Below are positions 48,524 to 59,253 of a stretch of 64,000 nucleotides of DNA, piece by piece. The DNA is taken from NCBI GenBank assembly GCA_037447655.1, contig JBBHKE010002909.1, positions 62,001 to 126,000 of the forward strand, in the 5' to 3' direction. The position numbers and the translations under genes were made by a program. The notes under the pieces were generated by a model. That model was given only the letters and a program-made list of their open reading frames with translations. It did not search any database and was not told the DNA's origin. Numbering within the stretch: position 1 is the first letter of the stretch; every line of letters starts with the position of its first letter. This DNA comes from Zygnema cylindricum (taxonomy: Eukaryota > Streptophyta > Zygnematophyceae > Zygnematales > Zygnemataceae).

Positions 48524-49078
48524 AGATAGATGAAAAAGATGTACTTTTTTTTTATTAATATGATTGATCTTTTTTTAATATTTTGTTTTTTTATGTCATG
48601 CAATGCTGAATGTGAAAAATGTCATTTGTACATGGTCTGTACTTTTTTTTTTTTTTCAGTCGTGTGATGCCTGAGAGATAGAGAGAGTAGGCAGAGAGAA
48701 GGCGGCCATGGCTGCCAGTCAGATAGTATCAACCAAACACAAAGATTTACGCTTGTCAACTTTTGAACCTGGGACTGCTACTTTTTTTGGCGTAGCGTGT
48801 TCTCACATTCTCCGCTACAAGTTGATGAAGGAATTCCAATACACACATGGAGTGTGATACATATTTAAATATTTATAATTGTTTAGCGCTCATTTAACGG
48901 AAAACTTACAAACTGCGCTATATGTACTTTTTTTTGTTTTATATGTACGAAAGTGTACGGATGAAAATTCATTAACGATTTTTAACAATTTGTTCAAAAC
49001 GTTCAATGCGTTCGTTACGTATAATTCGTCGCGATTGAATCGTTCACACTAAACGCTATGAACAACTATCTCGCACAA

Positions 49079-50731
49079 GAACCTTTTCAACACCAATTAA
49101 TTTAATATTTTTAATATTCGTGCGGAAACAACGATTTTACAACGAACAGCAAAGGTAGGGCAAAAGCCCAGTAAAAATCTGCGAGGCCAAAAGTCAATCC
49201 CGTTGTTACAAGTAGGTGAAATACAGTATGCCGTTGCACAGTTTGGCGAACGGTATCCATGGAACCTGTTCGAATAGTCGACTTTAGAGCGCTTTGAATG
49301 CTTTGTACGGAAAACTCCTTTGCCGCACTTTTACGCAGCATTTCGTAATGTCGCGTATATGACGGCCGACATGTACGAAAAGTAAAAACTACCGTACCGT
49401 ACTCCAAACTCGGCGCTGACCACACTACACTGCCCATCGTTATTAGCGTTGAATATTATTAGTGTTCATGCGAGTTAAATATGCAGTAATAGTTACCGTC
49501 TGTAAACGTGGCATATTCTAGATCATATTCTTTAGATAGTGTTTTTCACCGGCGTTTTATGATTTTCGGCCAAAAAAAGTACAGTAACGATCGAATGTGT
49601 CATACTGTCATTAGCTCTAATAACTGTGGGCAGTGGTTGTACTGAAGTCAGCACCGTACACTTTTACTCCCTCACTATGGTTTTGTTGCAGGCATACTTT
49701 TGTATTTTACGAAAAACTATATACGACGCGAGTTTCCGTTCGACCTGATCATTATTTCGCATAGAATACAGTACGTAAGTGACTTCGTTACACTAAAAAC
49801 GTTTAAGGATTGTCGCGGATGGTCTACGACGTCGATTAACTTTCCCCCAAAAGAGAAAGGTATCACCAGTTAAAACGACAAAACTTTGTTAGCCATGAAC
49901 GCCGTCGATTAGTGCGATCTACGGTTACAGTAGTTCTACAAACTTAAATCAGCTTACTTAAAAGTGTAGCTCGACTGTACCGCAAGAAAATTGTCGATGG
50001 ACAGGAAACTGACCTAATCCAACTCCACAACGTACCTTCTGATTTGTTCGTACATATTTTAACTGTTCCGTAACAATCGTGTGTACAAAATTATAAAATA
50101 CGATTCCTATATGTTACAGTATACTACGTGCTTTTTTTACCTAGGGCTTACTCGAAGTACTACCGTACAGTACTGTAGCCTAGGCGTACTGTACTGCGAC
50201 AGGCCCAGAGGATACGGCACGAACTGTCGCCTGTCACGATGGCGACCCTGAAGCTGATGGTCAAATAATCGAATAGCTTTACCGTACTACGGTAGGCGGC
50301 AGCAGTTTTGTCTCTTTTGTAGATTGTACTACGGCGGGAGGCGTAACGGTAAAAGTAAAGATCTGCCGCAACCGCCTTGTAGTTGGGCAGTTGACCAGTC
50401 ATGTTGCAGACGGCAGCCGACAGAATCAGGCCGACAGAATCTAGAGGCGGCCGTTACTTCTGGCCGCCATATACATATAAATAGCGTGCGGCGTCGAAGT
50501 GAAGGGGAAAAGCGCATTTGTTTCTCACTTTCAAACATTCACCAATCATACACCGGCATATTGTCGTCTCTCTGTTTTTCCTCCTATTTTCGCTTTGAAC
50601 ATTGTACAAAACCAAGAATACGACAACTATAAGAGCTATATTCACATTCTTTTCTGATAACAAGAGGGCAAATTTCATCTAAATTCTGAGTAAGATTTGA
50701 CTTATTGTGAAAGTTATCATTGATTCACGGA
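49079..50731. other. Intergenic and upstream region of the S41 peptidase gene
   Basis: Apart from one MITE copy (49426-49641) no element was recognised. GTAC words are very frequent around 50020-50350, including CCGTACAGTACTGTAG. Short frames on both strands in 50160-50680 have no domain. The ~200 bases before 50732 presumably hold the promoter and leader. Confidence 0.4.
49426..49641. mobile_element. MITE family I, copy 5
   Basis: The left end TACACTGCCCATCGTTATTA and right end CTAATAACTGTGGGCAGTGG plus TTGTA pair over most of 25 bases. The element is 216 bp; internal AGTGTTCATGCGAGTTAA resembles other family members. It lies ~360 bases beyond the hAT right end. Confidence 0.75.
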
Positions 50732-53700
50732 ATGGCTTCACAAAGAAGACATGATTCTGTCCTTATCAGTTTTGTAGTCTTTGCTCTATTCATGGTATGC
50801 TCATTCTCTCCAATCCCTCCTCTCCCCTCTCCCCTCTCCCCTCTCACCTCTCTCTCTAATCGACCAACAACGGGAAAGTGCGTTCTGTTCCGCACACAAC
50901 ATAGAAATGTCAACATTTGTTTTTTCGTTTTGTTTTTGTACTATCGGGAGTTGTTGTTCCTTCCATCACAGGTCTTTGAAAACGAAACACATCTACTGTC
51001 ACTGCCTGTGTACCTTTATTCACTGGATGTATGTACGTACATTTTTTTTGTTTCTTCTGTGTTTCTCGTCCAATCAGATGCAAGCAAGTGGAGACGTTTG
51101 TTCCGACGTAGGAAGCGGTGTTTTCCCGCCTTCAAAATTCCGCGCGTGTCTGCGATCTTTCCCATTCGACGCCAAAGCGGCCAACCAAACGCTGCAAACC
51201 TTGCGCCAGGCTGTCAATTTGTACGGTTTCCAGTTCCTCACCCGTAATACGGACAACAAAGTGGACATTTCGCGACAGCTCAACACAATCGCTGCCACAA
51301 AATGGACGACCGAATACGACTTCCACAATCGCCTGTATTCTTTGTTCAACAGCCTGAACGACGGCCATACTTACTACGTTGCGAAAGGTTTCCATGACGT
51401 GTCGAACACAGAAACAGCCTATCCTCTTTTCTCAGTCGTGGAAGGGGGTGTACAAAAGATCAAAGTGGTTCCAAACGCAGGTCTGTGTTCAATCCACTCT
51501 CTTGGTTTCTCTTCCTTGCTTTTGCCTTTGTTCTGGTCGTGAGTTGCGATAAATTAGTTTTATCGATGTTTTTTCGATGTTTTTTTGGTTTTCTGGTTTC
51601 CAGAGACTTTCAACCCTGTTTTGGCGACTTCTACACGAAAGTTAACGGGACAAAATGTCGGAGCTTACGGAGGCGCGGAAGTTGTGACTATTGACGGCGT
51701 CCCGGCCGTACAAGCCATCCTCGCGTACGCCACCAACTGTTCGTACGACTGCGTAGGCTCCATGCGCGACATCAGCGCCCGATTCGCTATTTCTACGTCA
51801 CGACTCAGTTACAGTAGGATGCAGATGAAGGCGCCGTACAAGAGCGAGGCTATTCAACGAATGGGCGCCTTTTCATCCCGTGTTCTTTTGCCACTTAAAG
51901 ACACCATGACTTGGACTGTGAAAAGGTAATAACATCAATTCAACTCTAAATGCATATGCATTTGCCGATTCTTTCCACTCAAAGAAGTAAAATCCAACAA
52001 ACCTTTCACACTTATGCCACATTTCCATTTTGCAGGGTGGGATCTACGAAAATAGAGACGTTGGTGGTACCTTGGATTACTTCGTATTATGGACCGACGG
52101 TTCGATCTGCGAACGAATACTACAATCTCAATTGTATGGTCCAAGGCAGCCAGCCGAGAACCTCGTTGACTTCCGAGGAAAAAGTCAACTCCGTTCGAAC
52201 TCGATCGGACGGAGGAGAACATGGAAATGGTCAAAGCAGAAGGCTTTTGGCAGTCACAAATGTAGAAAGTGGCGTGAAAGTGATTCAAGACAAATTTGTG
52301 AAGGTACACATTTTATTTTAAAAATCCCTAATCGCATGGAAATCTAAAATTCACGCAAATGTCTACATTTTCTGCATTCTATACCCTTTGCATCCTCCAA
52401 TCAGAGGTGTATGCGAACTACATGTAACGCCATTAGTGTTGGTGTTTTTCGCCAATTAAAACGTTTTTTTTCGGTGCACACATGTTGATTTTCCATTGGA
52501 GACAGCTAATTGGAAACTGAGAATCTTGGCTTTCAAATAGCAACCGTAAAATTAACAATCCGACAAGTGCGCACGGACAAAATATGTTTTAAGCGGCGAA
52601 AAAAAAACATTTCTACAAGATGTAGCGTGTGTACGCCGTTAGAATAACCCACACTAATTCCATACGGCCCAATTAATGCAAGTACATGCCATCCAGGGAA
52701 CAATCTATTCGAACTGTCTGTCTGAAAGTTTTCCCCACTCACCAAATTTCGATGGAACTTGAATTTGAATTTGTTGATTTTGTTGGGGTTTTCTGCAGGT
52801 TTTCCAGTTACCCAGTCTCGTGACAGCTGTCCTTGTAATTCCTGACGAGCAAATGGCCGCTAGTCCGAAGCCATTGGAGGATTGGATGCAGCAAGTGAAG
52901 GACGCTTTCAGGGTGATGTTGTATGAATACGAACTCCTCCATTTAATTCAATTTCCTCCAATGAAATAGCTCAGAAAATACATCGTGAAAAAAGTTATGG
53001 AATTGTATACAAAGCCATAGGTTTCCCCTCAATTTCCTGCGTAAAGAGACACCCTGGAGGTTTCTTTGCTTCCTAGCCATCTGCTTAGGTTTAAGAAGAC
53101 TGTGTTTATTGTGGTCGGTGAGGATTTGATTAGAAAGTTTATTTGGAAGTTACTAATGCTAGACGGCAAAATATTTCACCTGAGGAATTCCCTACTCCAA
53201 TGCGGTCCACATTAAATCAGTTTTGCATTTGAATAAGGTTTCTGATTTCTCCTATAATACCAAAACTTAGATAGTTTCCATTCATTACGGACAAGAGATA
53301 ACAATCTACCACAGCAGAAAAACAGCATCTTTCCTCAGTCCGTGAACATTGACGATTAAAAATATGTCACAATATGTTTCCCCTCCAAATTTCTGGTTTC
53401 TATTGATAAAATGGAAGCACGTCGAATCTGGTGAAGTATTAGATTCTCTATAAAAGAATATTCGCGTTACAGTTCAATTTCTTAAATATCTAGTACAGTC
53501 TTCAATTTCAAATTAAATTAGCCATATTTTCAACCCATTTATCACTTTTTTGCTAGGTGTGAACAAACCCGTTTCCCTCAATTACGACCAATCAATTTGT
53601 CTTTAAGTAGTTCATTTTAAACCACTTATAAAGGTTAAAGACTCTATAAAGTGGCCTTTTATCCGTTTCAAACCGTCTTAAAGTTCCCCCATATAATGAA

Positions 53701-54792
53701 TTTTTCATTGCTAACACATATTATGTCGTACCCCGCTCTAACCTAGTCACTAATCAAACATCTGGTTACTTCTTTATTTTGACAGAAAAAAAAACATGAA
53801 GCGTGTCATCATCGACCTCCGATCCAACCACGGTGGATATTTGGACTTAGCTTACTTTCTCGCCCATTACATGTTTCCCGGGAAAAGTCCAAACTACGCC
53901 ACAAGAATTAGAGGGAGTCCTCTTTACGGCGCCATGGCCAACCAAGCCTTGAAATTAGCGAAAAACAACTCCATGATGCATTGGAGCAGATGGGCCCCAA
54001 TTACCGACGCAACAAAGCCTTTCAAATCATCTTTAGGATTCTATTCCCCAGTCCAAAAACTTAAACTAGGCGATGATTCGGTACCGTATTCGGGTTTGTT
54101 CACCGACGTGTTGAAGCGAGTGCGGAAACCGACAGCGAAACCTCTCTTTGCTTCTAAAGACATCCTCATATTGACCAATGGAGAGTGCCAATCCACATGT
54201 GCTTTGATGGCATCGGCTTTGAAGGAGTTATGGGGCGTTAAGACAGTGGCAGTCGGAGGACTCTACAAACAGCCTATGGCCTATGGTGAGTCTAATAAGT
54301 CACGTGGAACCATGTCTATACCCGTTTGCACCATGTTTTTTGTTTGTTGCTGTGGGAATATTATTGGTTTAGAGGTTGGTTTCTTCTTCTTCTGTTGTTG
54401 TTGTTATTGTTGTCACTTAGTGCTTGTCTCCCTCCAAAGATAAAAATCCTCTCTTTTCAAGATGACTACACGTAAAATGAGACTAAACTTTTCCACATTT
54501 TTTGTTTTTTCCTGTTTTAAATCCAGCAAACACACATGGAGGTGAAAGTGCAACTATTGCTTCGCTTTGGGCAGAAATAAACAATTTGAAGCTGGCCACC
54601 AATAAAGATGCACCGCGTCCTTTCACCCAAAATATCGATATGGGCTTCACGACAAGAATGGCTTTCAGCTTCTTGAAGCCAAATGAACCATTAGAGTTTT
54701 CATTTCAACAGGCAGATTTCCGTCTGCCTTTCACGACTGAAACCGCATTCGATAACAACGCTCTTTGGAAACAAGTGGAAAAACTTTTTTGA
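50732..54792 (+). CDS. Secreted S41-family peptidase, 7 exons
   Basis: Exons: 50732-50794, 51078-51480, 51604-51925, 52036-52303, 52799-52920, 53786-54285, 54527-54792. All introns are GT-AG and in phase; product about 647 residues. Residues 1-25 form a signal peptide with hydrophobic core LISFVVFALFM, encoded by the tiny first exon plus the start of exon 2. SLNDGHTYY (113-121) matches the N-terminal 'DGHT' motif of C-terminal-processing-like peptidases. A central region with GGAEVVTIDG is PDZ-like. The catalytic part starts at RVIIDLRSNHGG (about 399-410) and contains the probable nucleophile in TNGECQSTCALMA (S529), where ordinary tail-specific proteases have a G-S-A-S context. The nearest relatives I recall are secreted S41 proteins of fungi and algae rather than thylakoid CtpA. 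The exon 5 donor at 52921 was chosen over one at 52913 because only it restores frame. Confidence 0.88.
52446..52604. mobile_element. MITE family II, copy 1 (peptidase intron 4)
   Basis: TTTTTCGCCAATTAAAACG on the left pairs with GTTTTAAGCGGCGAAAAA on the right, and further in CGGTGCACACATGT pairs with AAGTGCGCACGGAC. The result is a fold-back of about 160 bp between exons 4 and 5. It may sit inside an older family I remnant, since CGCCATTAGTG and CGCCGTTAGAAT lie just outside. Confidence 0.6.
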
Positions 54793-56800
54793 TTTCGCCG
54801 TTCATAAATTTACTTTATTTCACCAACGATTCATTTATTTTTTGTATATAATATTTTATTTGATGTACTAAAGTTCATGTTCATTATGTAACTAGTTGTA
54901 CCTTATAAATTGTTTTGATATATAAAGGCTAAATACGGTAAGCGATTTCTATGTGCTTAAATGTTTGCAGTTACAGCCAATGTGCTATTGCTAGATAAAG
55001 TAGGAGATCCAAATTTATTTCATTGTTTGTACCACGTCAATATAATATAAAAGAGTATGTCACACAATTTTTATTGATATATATTGCAATGTGATTTGCT
55101 GATTTTACATATTCAGCCTACGATTCATGTTCCGATTAAGACTTTATCTTAATTTTAGAGCCATACCCGAATGACATGATGGTTTTCATCCATGGTCTAG
55201 AAAGACAATAGCTTAAAAACGAATAAAGATGCCTTTAATTTAACCCATGTAAACTGAAGTTAAGTGTTCAGCAATGAAAAAAAAAAAAAAACAAAAAATC
55301 GTGGACATAAAGAAGAAAGATGAAAGAATCTAAACATACAAAAGTAATGGAAACATGAATAATTTTGAAATATGTCTGTTTCCGTATGAATTTCTTGTAA
55401 GAAAAATCTTCCTCCTTTTCAAAGAACCAAAATGAAACTCGACTCATTCCCTGAAGCTCAAAGAAAAATGTTTGCAATGGAAAAAATAGAGTTATTTTTA
55501 TACTTGTACCATTTACCCTCTTGGATTGTGTTTAAATTTATCCTCTTAGACTGTGTTTAAAATGGCAAAAACTGACGTCATTCTACCATTTGTGAGCTAC
55601 ATGGTGCATTGTAAGAACTCTTACACATCACAAGACTCACCACACTATTTGTTGCACATGACCACAAGATGTTTAGGGTTTCTACTTTCTAGGGTTAAAA
55701 AGGAGAGAGAACGAAATGTAAGGGTGAAAGACATACCTAAAATATCTCCTGGAATATTCCCTCCTCATCCTCCCTTTCTCCTCTCTACCCCGAATCACCC
55801 TCTGTTTTCCTCCCTCTCTCTCTCTTTCTCCCTTCCAAAAAACTTAAAATTTGGCCAGCAAGCGACAGCCAAACCCTTGGCCAGGAGTTTCTGCAAAACG
55901 TTTCTATTCCCACTTTTCTACAACTTTAGCGACGTATACCTTTACCGTACATGTAGCTTTACCGTACCTGTATATTTACGGTACACGAGTACTTTTATGT
56001 ACGGACGTATACGGAAATCGTAGCACGCTATCCTGTTTGATTTCGAATATTTAGATGCAATAGAACTAAATCATTAAATGTGGTGCGCACCGGTAACGGT
56101 TTTTTCTATAGTTCAAAAGTAGGCGTTTTATGGTAGGCCTTTGGTCGGCGCCTTTAGCGTAAGTTGTGTTATGGGCTTTTCATGTGATCTTCTTAGATCG
56201 CTACTTTGATCGGAGACCGTCCGATCGTCCAAATCTGACGGTGTATATATATATTTTTGGTCCGAATATTTTAATTGGCCCAATTTTTGGTCCGAATGTT
56301 TTAATTGGTCCGAATAGGTCCGAATACAATATGGGTCTTAAGGTCATATTGTATGTTTTGCATACAATAGGCATATTGTATGGGCCTACTTTCACCTACT
56401 TTTGAACTATGGTTTTTTCACAGTTTCGATTCTACTAATTTGCTTCACGGGAAAAGGTACATTGCCGTACCGTACGGCAATCCCCTTTCCGTTTGGCTGT
56501 TTGGCACTTGCGATCGAAAAGCCTTTTGGTTCGGCTCGACGACTCCACACCCGACGGTCGGAACCGATTCCGAACTTGTGTCAGGACGGTACATACGGTC
56601 GTATTTTCGTACGTTTTTCGGGGGGTGAATCGGTGACGCACAATCAGACAGGTTTGCGTGGATGACGTCGTTTTTTTTCCTGCCCTGACGTGGTTGAAGG
56701 CCATCGGATTTTGGCGTTTAGTGAGAGCTTTCCTGAGCTGAGATTGCAAAGAATTGCCACGTGTCTTCCTTGGCGTTTGGTGTACACGTGGCAAGTTGCG
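54793..56800. other. Intergenic, no gene seen
   Basis: AT-rich flank, then (55920-56000) repeated CCGTAC words, then 56250-56400 with repeated GGTCCGAAT phrases. ATTGTATG and CATACAAT form an 8-bp hairpin at 56348-56368. Sequence before 56801 is the presumed promoter and leader of the COMM-domain gene. No coding region was recognised. Confidence 0.45.
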
Positions 56801-59253
56801 ATGGAAGTCATGGAGCCAGAAAATTTCAGGATTTTTTTTTCGTTTCTGACTGCAGAAAGTGCAGAAGGTAAAGACATTTTTTGACCTCTTTGTTTTTGTC
56901 ATTTATTTGTTAATTAGTGTATCCATTATAATTTTCTCTTCTGTTTTTTTTTTTTTGTTGTATCCATTTTTTACAACCTTTGTCAAGTTTTCTCTTTTGC
57001 AGTGCGCATCCGTTCTGTGATTTTTCCCTTTCTTGACTTATTTTGGCATAATTGAATGAGAAATGGAGGAAACTGCAGAGAGACAGAAAGATGGGAATCC
57101 GAACTTGAAAACTAAATAATGCTCATTTTTTAAATACGTATTATAATGTAAGAAACTGTGGACTTGATTGTTAGAGAAAAACGGACAGCCGGTCTTGAAT
57201 TTTAGGTTTTCTCGTGTCAAAACCTGAATGAATGGCTTAGGATGACGTCAGGAAAAACTCAAACATAGCAAAAACGTCCTCCAGTAAAAAAATATCCCTC
57301 CAGTAATCAACGATCCTCTAACCTCTTCTCTCTTCTTGATCATTATAATGTTGGTTATTTTCCGATCTCTTGCCACACTTTGAGAGGCACCAAAGTACCT
57401 TGATTATACATCAATTATCCTGAAAAGACTCCAAAAATACTCTTGAAAGACACCAAATTACCCTGATGATGGATGAAAAACCCTGATTAAACCTTTTTCC
57501 GAAGAATTTGTGTGAATGCAGTGGTTTCAGATTTTGCTCATATTGCGGCAGCCATGGCTGTAGGTGGAGAGCCGCCTTCTTCCAAGTTTCAAGCTGCCGC
57601 TCGACGACTGAAGGTCGGTATACTCACTTTCACAGAATGAGTGAAAAAAGTACTAAAAGAAGTACTTGAAGAAGTTGTGAAATAAGTAGCGATAGAAGCG
57701 AAAGAAGTAATGAGAGAAGTAGTGAAAGAAGTAGTGAAGAAGCAGTGAAAGGTTTCAAGAGGGTTATTGAAAAACATGGCGAAATAGGCAATTTATGCAG
57801 ATGTGGAATGATCTTTGGTTTTTACCTTTGACACTTTCCTTTGTCCCGACGAGGATTCGAAATTTTTGCACTTGTCGTTTTATGATTGTGAGATTTCATT
57901 GCAGGTGACGGCCGATGCTGTGGAGAAAGCGGTGAAAGCATTATGTGACATGATGGTCATGGAAGCCCAAGCTGGTTTTTCGGAAGAGAACGCGATTAAA
58001 CTCGCAGTATCTCTTGGTTTTGACGAAGCTTCTTCAACTGCCATAGCCGCCCAGTATCAGGAAAGAGTAACTGAAATTAGACACCGAGTGAGAGGATCTT
58101 TATTAGGAGTTCCAAATTTCAGCAAATTGCAATGGCGTCTCGATTTACAGGTATGTTTATTGCAACTGTCGTCTATACCGGCCAATGCTATAAGAGTTGG
58201 TGAATTAATGACGTTATGAAATTATTGGATCTAACTACGGTAAATTTTGTTTGACCGAGTGGCTCATTATGGGGCGCTTAACCAAGTAGTGTTATTAACA
58301 CTTAGGTCTGATTTTGGGTAAAACCACACACTCGAATTTGAGTGGTTCACTCTAATGATTATGGAGAGTGTAGTTTTTCAATTTTATTTTTGACAATGGC
58401 TTGTGACAAGAATTCATGAAAAGACTGAGAATTGTTGTTGATGTCAAGCATCTCTCGTATTTTCACTATTATAGTGGGGGCTTCTCTGATAGCAAAAAAT
58501 ATTAAAGCCCAGTTTTTTTGAAATCTTGACCAGTTTTTCATAGTTATTGAGCATTCAAGCTCTTACTTAGCAAGAATCATGTAAGCTTTTGTTTGTATGC
58601 ATATGAATGATTATAGTCGAGGAGCTATACGTCGAAATGTCAGGGCAAAGTTCCATCGTTTCATAAAGCATTTTGTTGCTCTGTTTGTAAATGCAGTATG
58701 TAGTATGTCATATGTATGCCGTTTGTCATATGTAACTTTTATTTACATACACTGTAATGTAGCGCATTATGTTACAATGGAACTTCTCCCTTAGTTTTTG
58801 AAGTGCAAAAGAAAAGAAGCCCGGAAGTCCATTCTAGAGGCGTTGCTGTTTTGTAGATGATAGTGTCAATCGGGACTAAAATTTTAAACTTTAAAAGGTG
58901 GGCCATTTGTCCAAAGGTTTTTGCACAACTGTTTAGGGAGAATCTCAGTGACATAAATCAACAGAAATCTTTCCTTTCAAGTATTAACGGAAATCCTGTT
59001 GGTCTCCTGTTGGTTGCAGCTTGCAAGTCGAAGTATGCGACGTCAGGCCGTACCTTCATTCCTTCTCAAATTGAGCACCAAACCTTTCCACGTCACTAGT
59101 CCACCTGCCTCACTACACTTCGAAAGTGAAGAAGTGGATTGCCATTTTGTTTCCGACTACGAAACTCTGAAACGGGTGTGTCACGAGCTCGACCAGGCAT
59201 TGGTAGAAGCTAAGTCAGGGAGAGTGAGGCGGGTCATGCAGTATGTAAAGTGA
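56801..59253 (+). CDS. COMMD2: COMM domain-containing protein 2-like, 4 exons
   Basis: Exons 56801-56867, 57522-57613, 57905-58150 and 59020-59253, all GT-AG and in phase; product about 212 residues, close to the ~200 usual for COMMD proteins. The N-terminal helical domain includes VVSDFAHIAAAMAV and KFQAAARRLKVTADAVEKAV. The COMM domain (about 120-212) has the signature LQWRLDLQLASRSMRRQAVP, then FLLKL, and ends in GRVRRVMQYVK. The N-terminal alignment and the basic C-terminal end favour COMMD2 over its paralogues. In animals COMMD proteins form a hetero-decamer in the Commander complex that recycles membrane cargo from endosomes and influences NF-kB and cullin ligases. The role in this organism is inferred. 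The short first exon was found by phase and similarity, so it is the least certain part. Confidence 0.88.
57630..57750. repeat. GAAGTAGTGAAA-type minisatellite (COMMD2 intron 2)
   Basis: Irregular repeats of GAAGTAGTGAAA and GAAGTACT words. A simple purine-rich intronic repeat. Confidence 0.7.
58174..58372. mobile_element. MITE family I, copy 6 (COMMD2 intron 3)
   Basis: The left arm TATACCGGCCAATGCTATAA plus GAGTTGG pairs with CACTCTAATGATTATGGAGA plus GTGTA on the right. About 200 bp, beginning only 23 bases after the exon 3 donor. Confidence 0.7.

Larger units (their letters stand above)
44548..49070 (+). mobile_element. Degenerate hAT-type DNA transposon
   Basis: Proposed ends: left TAGTGTTGTTCA (44548) and right TGAACAACTATC (ending 49070), whose complement reads GATAGTTGTTCA. 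Flanks CCGCACAA (44540-44547) and TCGCACAA (49071-49078) agree at 7 of 8 bases, and 8-bp duplications are diagnostic of hAT. Subterminal regions on both sides contain ATAATTCGT. The interior carries a BED-like zinc finger and a broken transposase. The ends are less certain than the coding content. Confidence 0.55.
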
